Notes under the pieces: model-generated | The model's database searches: none | What the model was told of the DNA's origin: nothing | The model's input: only the letters and a program-made list of their open reading frames with translations | From: CAWHJN01 sp963829705 | Lineage (GTDB): Bacteria > Bacteroidota > Rhodothermia > Rhodothermales > BA12 | Assembly: GCA_963829705.1 (NCBI GenBank) | Contig: CAWHJN010000001.1 | Location: forward strand, 62,001 to 126,000 | Direction: 5' to 3' | Length of the DNA: 64,000 bases | Program-made: the position numbers and the translations under genes | Shown here: piece by piece, positions 9,447 to 17,610 of the stretch | Layout: every line of letters begins with the position of its first letter | How positions within the stretch are numbered: position 1 is the stretch's first letter

Positions 9447-10775
9447 TCAGCGCTGCGCCATCAGGGCCTGCGCCTTGCCTCGCAGGTCGATGTAGACGCG
9501 GCTCCGCAACTCGTCGAGCCACTCGCGCAACTCGGTGTTCTGCTTGTCCTGCAACGCGATCTGTTCGAGCTGCTCGTAATCCGTCTCCACGTTGACGCGG
9601 TGCGACGGCGTGCGGCGCTGGAGCAGCACGATGTGGTAGGCGCGCCGCCCGTTGAGCAGTTGCACGGCGGCAGGCTCGCTGAGGTCGCCTTCCTCCAGCG
9701 TCGCCAGCGTCGTCTGCCACTGCGGGCCGAGCGCCTCGACGGGCAGGTCGCGGTTGCGCGTGCGCGGATCGACCACGCGCCCGCCGAGCTGCGACGACGA
9801 CGGGTCCTCGGAGTGCCGCCGCGCCATGAGTTCGAAGGGCAGGTTCTGCGTCAGGATCGAATCGCGCACGGTGCTGAGGTACTCAATGGCCGGGCCGGGC
9901 TGGGCGCTGGACTCGTCGACGCGGATGAGGATGTGGCTGAAATCGACGACGTCGCCGCGGCGGTCGTTGACGCGCAGGATGTGGTAGCCGAAGATGGTGC
10001 GGAACGGAGCCGAGAGCGAGTCGAGCGGCAGCCGCGACGCCATCGCGCCGAACTCGGGCACGAGTTCCTGGATGCGGATGTCGCTGATGCGCCCGCCTTC
10101 CTGCGCCGATCCCTGGTCTTCCGAAAACTGCTTCGCCATGTCTTCGAGCGTCACCTTGCCCGTGGCGATGCTGTCGCGCAGCGTCGTGATAACCTCGACG
10201 GCGTCGCGCACGGCGCGCTCGGAGGGTTCGAGGTAGCGGGCGATGTGGGCCACGCGGACGGTCGTGGGCAGTGTGGGCAGCGAGTCCGCCGGGATGCGGT
10301 CGAACCACGCCTGCACCTCGCTGGGCGTGACGCGGATCGTGCGGATCTTGCGCTGCTGCAACTGCTCGGCCAGCAGGCGGTCGCCGAACGTCTTGCGGAG
10401 GTCCTCGCGGATCTGGACGGTCGATTTTCCATAGGCCTCCTCGAGCTGCATCGCGCCGCCGACCTGCTGCGTCATCTGGTCGAGCTGCCGGTCCACAGCC
10501 TGCCGCACCTGCTCGGGCGTGACGGTGATGGTGGTGTCCTTCTGCGCCGTCATCACCATCACCTGCTGGTCGATGAGGTCGCTCAGGGCCTGCTGCCAGA
10601 GGGCATCGGAGTAGGGCGTGCCCCGCTGCTGCGCGTTGTAGACGAGGCCGTCGACTTCGGAGCGCAGCACGATGCGGTTGCCGACGACGGCGACGATTTC
10701 GTCCAGCACCTGCTCCTGCGCGCTCGCCACGAGGGGCAGGCAGAAGAGGACGAGAAAACTCAGGAAACGGGTCAT
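9447..10775 (-). CDS. surA: SurA-like periplasmic chaperone with two parvulin domains
   Basis: 442 residues from ATG 10775. The signal peptide FLSFLVLFCLPLVASA is cut near residue 19. The SurA N-domain (about 22-165) holds VLDEIVAVVGNRIVLRSEV and the helix DLIDQQVMV. Two rotamase domains follow (about 173-271 and 276-395), each with HIA/HIL strands, an EDQGSAQEGG or EDPSSSQLGG turn, and FGYHILRVNDR in the first. Members escort unfolded outer-membrane proteins. It lies in an operon with two more isomerase-domain proteins upstream and moxR downstream. Confidence 0.93.
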   Translation of the reverse strand: MTRFLSFLVLFCLPLVASAQEQVLDEIVAVVGNRIVLRSEVDGLVYNAQQRGTPYSDALWQQALSDLIDQQVMVMTAQKDTTITVTPEQVRQAVDRQLDQMTQQVGGAMQLEEAYGKSTVQIREDLRKTFGDRLLAEQLQQRKIRTIRVTPSEVQAWFDRIPADSLPTLPTTVRVAHIARYLEPSERAVRDAVEVITTLRDSIATGKVTLEDMAKQFSEDQGSAQEGGRISDIRIQELVPEFGAMASRLPLDSLSAPFRTIFGYHILRVNDRRGDVVDFSHILIRVDESSAQPGPAIEYLSTVRDSILTQNLPFELMARRHSEDPSSSQLGGRVVDPRTRNRDLPVEALGPQWQTTLATLEEGDLSEPAAVQLLNGRRAYHIVLLQRRTPSHRVNVETDYEQLEQIALQDKQNTELREWLDELRSRVYIDLRGKAQALMAQR

Positions 10776-10822
10776 GCAGAAGGGTAAAAGAGTGCCCGGA
10801 GCCAACGCCCCGCGCAACGGGG

Positions 10823-11674
10823 TTATTGCAGCGTGTCGGCGCCGACGGCGATGTCGAGCGCCGAGCGGGCGATGGCCTCGGCGCGCAGCGTCTGAACGAG
10901 GCGGCGCGCCATCTGTTTGCGCGCGTCGATCATCAGGCGCTGCTCAATCTCGGGCCGCACCCACGCGAGGCGCGCCGGGCCGCCCTCGGGCACCCGGCTG
11001 ACGACCTGGACGACGTAAAAGGCGGAGTCGGCTTCGATGACGCCCGACGTCTGGCCGGGCGCGAGCGAGAGCAGCACGTCGCGCACCTCGGGAACGGTGG
11101 CGAAGAGGCCGCGCTCGGGGGCCGCGTCGAGCGGGACGATGGTGTAGCCATCGCGCCGGGGCCACGCCTGCCACAGCGTGTCGGGCACGCCACCGCGGCG
11201 GGTGAGGGCCGAGCGGGCGCGGCGCACCTCGGCGTCCGTCGGCGCGCGGAACAGGCGGTATTCGACGTATGGCTCGCGCACCTGCAAACTCTCGCCGTGG
11301 GAGTCGAAGTACGCCGCGATCTGCTCGTCGGTGAAGGTGGGCGTATGCTCCTCGAAGTACTGGTCGAGAAACGCCGCCGACGCGATGGCGCGCGTGTTGC
11401 GCTCGATCTGACTGCGAATCTCCTCATCCTGCAACACTCCGCCGCGCTGAGCGGCATCGAACAGGAGGGCGTCGGCGACCCACTGTTCGACAAGCACCTG
11501 CCGCAGCGCCACGGTGTCCTGCCCGGCGACGGCCTGCTCGACGAGGGCCGACAACTCGCCGTGCGTAAGCACCTGCTGGCCCACGCGCGCGGCGTACGGA
11601 TCGGCGGGCGGCTCGGGCCTGCACCCCGCCACGACGCCCGCCATCATCAACCCGACGCCGACGATCCACCTCAC
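10823..11674 (-). CDS. Lipoprotein with a degenerate parvulin (PpiC-like) domain
   Basis: 283 residues from GTG 11674, which overlaps the TGA of the upstream foldase gene (GTGA). The signal WIVGVGLMMAGVVAGC gives a lipobox ending at Cys 19. A helical SurA-N-like section follows (YAARVGQQVLTHGELSALVEQ onward). A C-terminal rotamase-like part (about 140-240) ends SAFYVVQVVSRVPEG but lacks the usual clear His strands, so isomerase activity is doubtful. It probably acts as a membrane-tethered periplasmic chaperone with SurA and the larger foldase (inference). Confidence 0.82.
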   Translation of the reverse strand: MRWIVGVGLMMAGVVAGCRPEPPADPYAARVGQQVLTHGELSALVEQAVAGQDTVALRQVLVEQWVADALLFDAAQRGGVLQDEEIRSQIERNTRAIASAAFLDQYFEEHTPTFTDEQIAAYFDSHGESLQVREPYVEYRLFRAPTDAEVRRARSALTRRGGVPDTLWQAWPRRDGYTIVPLDAAPERGLFATVPEVRDVLLSLAPGQTSGVIEADSAFYVVQVVSRVPEGGPARLAWVRPEIEQRLMIDARKQMARRLVQTLRAEAIARSALDIAVGADTLQ

Positions 11675-13602
11675 CGCGCTTCCCCACCCGAGGCAGCGCT
11701 CGCGTCCGAGAAGACGAGCGGAAGATTGCCGGGGTAGATGCGGGCATCGTAGCGCGCGCGCAGCGATTCGATGAGCTGTTTGTCGAGCGTGTCCTGGTAC
11801 TGCGAGGTCACCTCGGCGCGGGCCTCCTCGAACGTTTTGGGCCGCGCCGCCTCGACACCCGCGTGGTAGAGCAGCACGCGCCCGGTGCCCCGGTTGGGGA
11901 ACGGCCCCACGAACGCGCCTTCCTGGAGGGGCAGTGCGCGGTCGTAGATGGTGTTCGTCGCGTCGGCGATGAGCACGGTGTCGATGCGGACGCCGTCGAG
12001 GGCATCGGCGGCGAGGTCGGCGAAGCTCGCGCCGCCGTCGAGGCGCGCGCGGAGCACCGTCAGCACCGAGTCCGACGGCGCGTTGAGGGCGACGACGCGG
12101 ATGCGGTCGGGGTAGGTGTACTCGGCGCGGTGCGCTTCGTAGTAGTCCACGAGGGCGAGCGAATCCGTCTGCGCGGCGTTCCACACCGAGTCTTCCATCA
12201 ACCGGAAGAGGAGCAGCCCGTCGCGGAACTCGGACATGATGCGCCCGAACTCGGGGTCGGTGTCCTCCAGCCGGGCCGACTCGAAGTCGATGGCTTTTTC
12301 GAGCACGAAGCGGTGCAGCAGCGTGCCGATGGTGCCTGCGTCGGCGGCATTGGCGTCGGCGCGCGTGCCCTCCACGTGGGTCAGGAACTCGTCGAGCGTG
12401 TAGGCCTGCGTGCCGATAGTGGCCACCGTCTGCGTGGCGCCCGTGAGCGTACCCGCGCGGTGGTGGGCGGCGAGCGTGTCGAGCGTGCCACCGGCGAGGG
12501 CGGCGAGCACGGCGGCGGTGTCCACGCGCACGCTGTTTTCGCTCAGGATGCGCTCGGCGAGGACGTTCTGCGCGGCCTGCGCGCGCGGCATCCGAGCGGC
12601 GGCGCTTTTGAGGTCGCTGTACTGCTCCTCGAACGTCGGCGCGGGCAGTTTTTCGAGCAGCTTGATGATGTGGAAGCCGAACTGCGTCTCGGTGACATCC
12701 GAGATTTCGCCCTCGTTTTCGAGCGCGAGGGCGACGGATTTGAAGGGCTCGACGACGTTCGTCCGCCACGTGAGCTGGCCGAGTTCGCCACCGCGTTCGG
12801 CGCTGCCGGGGTCGTCGCTGTACTGGGCGGCGAGCGCGGCGAAGTCTTCCCCGGCCGCGATGCGCGCCCGCAGAGCCTCGGCTTCCTGCCGCGCGCTGTC
12901 GAGCTGGGCGAGGTCGCTGCCGTTCGGACGGATCATGATGTGGGCCACGCGGGCGTCGGCGGGACGTGCCTTACGGTCGTTGACGCGGAGGACGTGGTAG
13001 CCGAAGCGGGTGCGGAAGATGGGCGACATCTGCCCGACGGGCGTCGTGTAGGCCATCGTCTCGAACTCGTCCACCATGTCGCCCGCCGAGAAGTAGCCCA
13101 GCGCCCCCTGTGCGCCCGGCCCGTTGCCCTGCGCCGAGGGATCCTCGGAAAAGCGCGTGGCAGCGTCGGCAAACGGCATCCCCGCCTCGACCGAGTCGAT
13201 GGCGGCGGCGAGTTTCTGGTAGGCCGCCATCGTGTCGGCGGGTGAGGCGTCGGGTCCCACGCGGATGAGGATGTGGCTCGCGTCCACGATGGTCTGCTGC
13301 TTCTCGAACAGGTCGCGCACGACGGGTTCGATGACCGCCTGCTCCAGCATGTACGGGCGCGCGAGGTTCTTCTGGTACTCACCGATCTCGGCGACGATGG
13401 CCGAGTCGCCGGCCAGCCCGGCATCGCGGGCAGCCATGACCTTGAGGCGGAAGTTGACGTAGCGGTCGAGAAAGTCGCGGTACGCGCCCATCGAGTCGGC
13501 GGCGGCGATGGCGCGGCTGCCGACGGCGCGGGCGTAGCGGTCCTCGAACGTCTCCACGTCGAGCACGTCGCCGCCGTAGGTGGCCAGCACGTCGCCGGGC
13601 AC
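11671..13602 (-). CDS. Large parvulin-type peptidyl-prolyl isomerase; signal peptide lies in another frame
   Basis: The intact frame from GTG 13602 encodes 643 residues. At least two clear rotamase domains are seen (about 105-215 with SHILIRVG and FGYHVLRVNDR; about 220-315 with AHIMIRP and FGFHIIKLLEK) and a third, degenerate one near the C-terminus. The order resembles PpiD/SurA-type foldases. No signal peptide is in this frame. A good one, MTLRLSALFGLLVLASACGG, starts at GTG 13688 in the frame one base away. A single missing C near 13640 would join them as ACGGSPQRDFPPDVPGD. The gene is therefore probably a lipoprotein foldase carrying a sequence error or a recent mutation. It is first in the foldase-moxR operon. 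Confidence 0.88.
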   Translation of the reverse strand: MPGDVLATYGGDVLDVETFEDRYARAVGSRAIAAADSMGAYRDFLDRYVNFRLKVMAARDAGLAGDSAIVAEIGEYQKNLARPYMLEQAVIEPVVRDLFEKQQTIVDASHILIRVGPDASPADTMAAYQKLAAAIDSVEAGMPFADAATRFSEDPSAQGNGPGAQGALGYFSAGDMVDEFETMAYTTPVGQMSPIFRTRFGYHVLRVNDRKARPADARVAHIMIRPNGSDLAQLDSARQEAEALRARIAAGEDFAALAAQYSDDPGSAERGGELGQLTWRTNVVEPFKSVALALENEGEISDVTETQFGFHIIKLLEKLPAPTFEEQYSDLKSAAARMPRAQAAQNVLAERILSENSVRVDTAAVLAALAGGTLDTLAAHHRAGTLTGATQTVATIGTQAYTLDEFLTHVEGTRADANAADAGTIGTLLHRFVLEKAIDFESARLEDTDPEFGRIMSEFRDGLLLFRLMEDSVWNAAQTDSLALVDYYEAHRAEYTYPDRIRVVALNAPSDSVLTVLRARLDGGASFADLAADALDGVRIDTVLIADATNTIYDRALPLQEGAFVGPFPNRGTGRVLLYHAGVEAARPKTFEEARAEVTSQYQDTLDKQLIESLRARYDARIYPGNLPLVFSDASAASGGEAR

Positions 13603-13938
13603 GTCAGGCGGGAAGTCACGCTGCGGCTGCCGCCGCAGGCAGATGCCAGCACCAGGAGTCCAAAAAGAGCAGAAAGTCGAAGCGTCACGGAGGGTACGGG
13701 TCTAACGAAACAGGGCGGAACGGGGCCGAAAACGTACAGCCTCTCAAGTTAGTGCGCGCCCGGAGGGCCGTCCAATGGAAGCCTGCGCGAACTTTGGGGA
13801 GGGGAATCGTTGGTACGGGAGAAAGCAAGATCGCCTTGCCGCTGCCCTCTGGAACCGTTCGCCACTCGGTATCCCCAGATACCAACCCGCAGCAACTATC
13901 CGTTCTTCACCGTGTCTCTATAAAAAGCCGCTCTTTGT

Positions 13939-14502
13939 ATGCACGACGACACCGCCCTGATCGAGGCGTTTCAGGCAGGAGACGAGTTCGCCTTTGTGAC
14001 GCTTTACAACCGGCACAAGGGGGCGGTGTATGCCTTCACGTCGAAGATGCTGCTCGACCGGCAGGCGGCCCAGGACGTGACGCAGGAGACGTTTATCCGG
14101 GTCTACGAAAACCGGGATCGGTTGCAGCGCACGGGCGCGTTCAAGTCGTGGCTCTTCACCATCGCGCGCAACCAGTGCCTCAACTACCTGCGCCGCACCA
14201 ACCGGCTGCAACCGCTCGACGACGAGGTGGCGCTGCCGATGGGCGAGGGGGCGGGGGCGCAACTCGAACGCAACGAGGCCATCGACCTCGTCAACGACGT
14301 CCTCGAACGCCTCAAGCCCGACTACCGCGAGATCATCGTGCTGCGCGAGTATCAGAACCTCAACTACGAGGAAATCGCCGCGGTGACGCGCACGACCGTC
14401 TCGGCGGTGAAGTCGAAGCTTTTCAAGGCGCGCCGCAAGATGGCGGCCCTCCTCGAAACCATGACGCGCGAAGCGGCTCCCGAGTCGCCGCGTGTTGCCT
14501 GA
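13939..14502 (+). CDS. ECF-type RNA polymerase sigma factor
   Basis: 187 residues. Region 2 (about 8-80) holds LYNRHKGAVYAFTSKMLLDRQAAQDVTQETF and the WLFTIARNQCLNYLRR motif. Region 4 (about 120-172) holds LKPDYREIIVLREYQNLNYEEIA and the helix-turn-helix TTVSAVKSKLFKARRKM. No extra C-terminal domain is present. The next gene, 13 bases downstream, looks like its anti-sigma factor. The signal is unknown. Nothing in the 250 bases upstream can be called a self-recognised promoter. Confidence 0.95.
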   Translation: MHDDTALIEAFQAGDEFAFVTLYNRHKGAVYAFTSKMLLDRQAAQDVTQETFIRVYENRDRLQRTGAFKSWLFTIARNQCLNYLRRTNRLQPLDDEVALPMGEGAGAQLERNEAIDLVNDVLERLKPDYREIIVLREYQNLNYEEIAAVTRTTVSAVKSKLFKARRKMAALLETMTREAAPESPRVA

Positions 14503-14515
14503 ATACCCGCGTCCC

Positions 14516-14983
14516 ATGCTTTCTGCTTACGAAGAGATGATCCACCTGTATGCTGATGGCGAGTTGCCCTTCGGGCAGCAGGGCGCGTTGTTCGCCCACC
14601 TCGCCGCCGACGAGGACGCCCGCCACCTGCTTGAGTCGGTGATGCAGTTCCGCCGGATGAGTCGGCAGGAGACGTTCCCCGTGACGCCCGCGATGGACGC
14701 CGCCTTCATGCGGCGCCTCTCCGAACACCGGCGCGGCCCGCGCCGCCCGCGGCAGGCCCCGGCCTCGACGCCCCTCTGGCAGAAACGCGCGCGCATCTCG
14801 CTCCGGTCGGCCACGCTGCTGGCGCTCGTGATCCTGCTCATCGGCGTCTGGGGCGCCCAGGATCGCACGGAGGCTCCGGCCCGCGCCGCGCAGGTGCTCC
14901 CGGCGGCGGAGGAAGAACCCGTCGTGATGAGCGCGCAGTACGTGTTCCTGCCGGGCGTCGTGGTGGAGGCCGAGCGGCAGTAA
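14516..14983 (+). CDS. Probable transmembrane anti-sigma factor without a zinc motif
   Basis: 155 residues from ATG 14516, 13 bases after the sigma-factor stop. The N-terminal cytoplasmic section (1-90) begins EEMIHLYADGELPFGQQGALFAHLAADEDARHLL, the layout of an anti-sigma domain, but it has no Cys, so the HxxxCxxC zinc site of the ZAS class is absent. One membrane helix (about 98-113) is followed by a short periplasmic tail. The pairing with an ECF sigma gene makes this role likely. A TTG at 14492 would extend it upstream, but overlaps the sigma gene. Confidence 0.8.
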   Translation: MLSAYEEMIHLYADGELPFGQQGALFAHLAADEDARHLLESVMQFRRMSRQETFPVTPAMDAAFMRRLSEHRRGPRRPRQAPASTPLWQKRARISLRSATLLALVILLIGVWGAQDRTEAPARAAQVLPAAEEEPVVMSAQYVFLPGVVVEAERQ

Positions 14984-14984
14984 G

Positions 14985-15052
14985 CGGAGGTCCGTGGTAC
15001 AGGGTGCGTTGGAGCGGGCACCCGTCCGTGCCTCGTACCCGTCCGCACAAGC
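14985..15052. repeat. Degenerate heptanucleotide tract before gltX
   Basis: Units such as CGGAGGT, CCGTGGT and ACAGGGT, then CCCGTCC, GTGCCTC and GTACCCG follow each other with a period of seven. The first half is G-rich and the second C-rich, so the two halves can partly pair. The match to a strict repeat is weak. Confidence 0.4.
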
Positions 15053-15085
15053 GGTATCTTGAGCGTTTCGCTTTCGATTCCCTCC

Positions 15086-16561
15086 ATGCCCGATCCCGTC
15101 CGCGTTCGCTTCGCGCCTTCACCCACCGGCCTGCTGCACGTCGGCGGCCTCCGCACGGCCCTCTACAACTACCTGTTCGCCCGTCAGCACGGTGGCGTGT
15201 TCGTTCTGCGGATCGAAGACACCGATCAGGAGCGGTTCGTCGAGGGGGCCGAGGCCGACATCCTCGACAGTCTGCGCTGGGCCGGACTCGCCTTCGACGA
15301 GGGGCCAGAAATCGGCGGGCCGAAAGCGCCGTACCGGCAGTCGGAGCGCCGCGCCGCGTACGCCGCGCACGTCCAGACGCTGCTCGACGGCGGGCACGCC
15401 TACTACGCCTTCGACACGCGCGAGGCCATCGAGGCGATGCGCGAAAACCTGGGCACGCCGCAGGCCCCGGCAGCCTACGACGCCGTCACGCGCATGAGTA
15501 TGACCAACAGCCTCACGATGCCCGACGCCGAGGTGCAGGAAAGGCTGGCCTCGGGCGAAGCGTACGTGGTGCGCTTGAAGGTCGAGCCGGGCGAAACCGT
15601 CCGCTTCGAGGACGCCGTGCGCGACTGGGTTTCGTTCGAGACGGCGCAGATCGACGACCAGGTGCTGCTCAAATCCGACGGGTTGCCGACGTACCACCTC
15701 GCCAACGTCGTGGACGACCACCTGATGGGCATCACGCACGTCATTCGGGGCGAGGAGTGGCTTCCGTCCACGCCCAAGCACCTCTTGCTGTACCATGCCT
15801 TCGGGTGGACGCCGCCGCAGATGGCGCACCTGCCGCTCATCATGAGCCCCACGGGCGGCAAACTCTCCAAGCGCAATGCGGAAAAGCAGGGCATTCCCGT
15901 CTCGGTGAAAGACTACCGCGCGATGGGCTACGAACCCGAGGCGCTGGTCAACTTCCTGGCGTTTCTGGGCTGGAATCCGGGCACGGACGAGGAGGTGTTT
16001 TCGCTCGATAGACTGGTGGAGGCGTTCAGCCTGGAGCGGGTCGTCAAAACGGGCGCGCAGTTCAACCTCGACAAGCTGCGCTGGTACCAGGAAACCTACC
16101 TGCGACGCCTTCCGGTCGAGGCCCTCGCCGCCCGAATGCGCCCCCACGTCGAGCAGGCCGGTTTCAGCGCCGACGACGCCTATCTCGCCGAGGTCGCCGC
16201 GCTGCTTCAGGAGCGCATCGCGTTTCCCGCCGACGTCGTGACCGAGCACGCGTACTTTTTCGCCGACCCCGAGACGTACGACGAGAAGGGCGTCAAAAAG
16301 CGCTGGAAGGACGATTCCGCCCGCCTCGCTCTCGCCTACGCCGACGCGCTCGAAGCCCTGCCCGCGTTTACGGTCGAAACGGCAGAAGAAGCGCTCCGCG
16401 CCATCACGGGCGAGGAGTTGGGCGCGGGACGCCTCATCCACCCCGCCCGCCTTGCCATCACCGGCACGACCGCAGGGCCCGGCCTGTTCGAGTTAATGGT
16501 GCTCGTGGGCCGCGACGCCTGCGCCCGTCGCCTCCGCCGCGCCGCCGAGGTGCTGGGGTAA
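15086..16561 (+). CDS. gltX: Glutamyl-tRNA synthetase
   Basis: 491 residues from ATG 15086. The class I signature is FAPSPTGLLHVGG (HIGH variant HVGG) and the KMSKS loop reads KLSKR. LRIEDTDQERF and the MSPTGGKLSKRNAEKQG stretch are typical. The anticodon-binding helical domain (about 340-490) ends the protein. It charges tRNA-Glu; whether it is discriminating, or also charges tRNA-Gln for a GatCAB route, cannot be decided here. It is a single gene, convergent with meaB. Confidence 0.97.
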   Translation: MPDPVRVRFAPSPTGLLHVGGLRTALYNYLFARQHGGVFVLRIEDTDQERFVEGAEADILDSLRWAGLAFDEGPEIGGPKAPYRQSERRAAYAAHVQTLLDGGHAYYAFDTREAIEAMRENLGTPQAPAAYDAVTRMSMTNSLTMPDAEVQERLASGEAYVVRLKVEPGETVRFEDAVRDWVSFETAQIDDQVLLKSDGLPTYHLANVVDDHLMGITHVIRGEEWLPSTPKHLLLYHAFGWTPPQMAHLPLIMSPTGGKLSKRNAEKQGIPVSVKDYRAMGYEPEALVNFLAFLGWNPGTDEEVFSLDRLVEAFSLERVVKTGAQFNLDKLRWYQETYLRRLPVEALAARMRPHVEQAGFSADDAYLAEVAALLQERIAFPADVVTEHAYFFADPETYDEKGVKKRWKDDSARLALAYADALEALPAFTVETAEEALRAITGEELGAGRLIHPARLAITGTTAGPGLFELMVLVGRDACARRLRRAAEVLG

Positions 16562-16638
16562 GGAAGGGCGAGGGTGAACAGGAAAGAGCGAAATGCGTGG
16601 AGACCTATCGTAGAGATGTGCCGGGGCACGTCCGTGCA

Positions 16639-17610
16639 TCAGCCCGTCATGGCTCGGGCGGCGGCGCGCAGGCTGCGCGTGCCGTCCACCGCCGCTTGCG
16701 CCACGGCATCTGTGCCTTTGGCTGCCGACTGCGCCAGAAACCTCGCCATCAGCACGTCGCGTACGGTTTCAGTGAGCACGTGTCGGCGCTGCGTGGCACG
16801 GCGGAGGGTGATCGCTTGCTGCCGCTCGGGCGGCTCGAAAAAATCGGCCAGAAGGGCGTCGAGCTTTTCGAAGCCCGCACCCGTCAACGACGAGGCGGCG
16901 AGGACTCTGGGGGTCCATCCATCCTCGCGAGCGGCAAAGAGGTGGAGCGCTCCCCGGTACGCCCGGACGGCCTCGCGGGCGCGCGGGTCGTCGAGGTCGG
17001 ATTTGTGGACGATGAGGGCGTCGATGTGTTCGAGGATGCCGCGTTTGATGCCCTGGATCTCGTCGCCGCCGCCCGGCACCACGAGCATCAGCACGCAATC
17101 GACGACCTGGGCGACGGCGATCTCCGACTGCCCAACGCCGACGGTCTCGACGAACACGGTCCCATAGCCCGCTGCTTCCAGCACCGCCAGCGCCTCGTGC
17201 GTGTGCTGGGCGACGCCGCCGAGCTGCCCGCGCGTGGGAGACGGGCGGATAAAGGCGTTCGGGTGAACGGCCAGCCGCGCCATGCGCGTTTTGTCGCCCA
17301 GCAGGCTGCCGCCCGATCGCGTGCTCGATGGATCGATGGCGAGCACGGCGATTTTTTCGCCCCTTTCCGCGAGGCGGTGGCCGTAGGCGTCGATGAACGT
17401 GCTCTTGCCCGCGCCGGGCGTGCCCGTCACCCCGATGCGGCGGCTCTTGCCCGCGTGCGGCGCGAGCGCGTCGAGCAGCGCCGCGGCGGCCTCGTCGTCC
17501 TGCGGGCGGCGGCTCTCGATGAGCGTCAGGGCACGGCCCAGCGCCACCCGGTCGGCGCGCAGCACGCCCTCGGCGAGCGCGGTCACGTCAACGCTTTTCT
17601 CCACGCTCAC
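16639..17610 (-). CDS. meaB: MeaB/ArgK GTPase chaperone of methylmalonyl-CoA mutase
   Basis: 323 residues. G1 is GTPGAGKST (about 61-69), G3 lies in the TVGVGQSE region, and the base-specific motif is VHKSDLDD, close to the NKxD type used by this family. IDPSSTRSGGSLLGDKTRM is a hallmark. MeaB loads and protects the cobalamin cofactor of the mutase. Its GTG start overlaps the stop of the mutase large subunit by four bases, so they are co-expressed. Confidence 0.96.
   Translation of the reverse strand: MSVEKSVDVTALAEGVLRADRVALGRALTLIESRRPQDDEAAAALLDALAPHAGKSRRIGVTGTPGAGKSTFIDAYGHRLAERGEKIAVLAIDPSSTRSGGSLLGDKTRMARLAVHPNAFIRPSPTRGQLGGVAQHTHEALAVLEAAGYGTVFVETVGVGQSEIAVAQVVDCVLMLVVPGGGDEIQGIKRGILEHIDALIVHKSDLDDPRAREAVRAYRGALHLFAAREDGWTPRVLAASSLTGAGFEKLDALLADFFEPPERQQAITLRRATQRRHVLTETVRDVLMARFLAQSAAKGTDAVAQAAVDGTRSLRAAARAMTG

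Noticed and set aside
10823..12769. A long N-terminal extension of the small parvulin lipoprotein
   Set aside because: The first 360 codons only read another frame of the upstream foldase. The GTG at 11674 gives a proper lipoprotein signal and a GTGA overlap.
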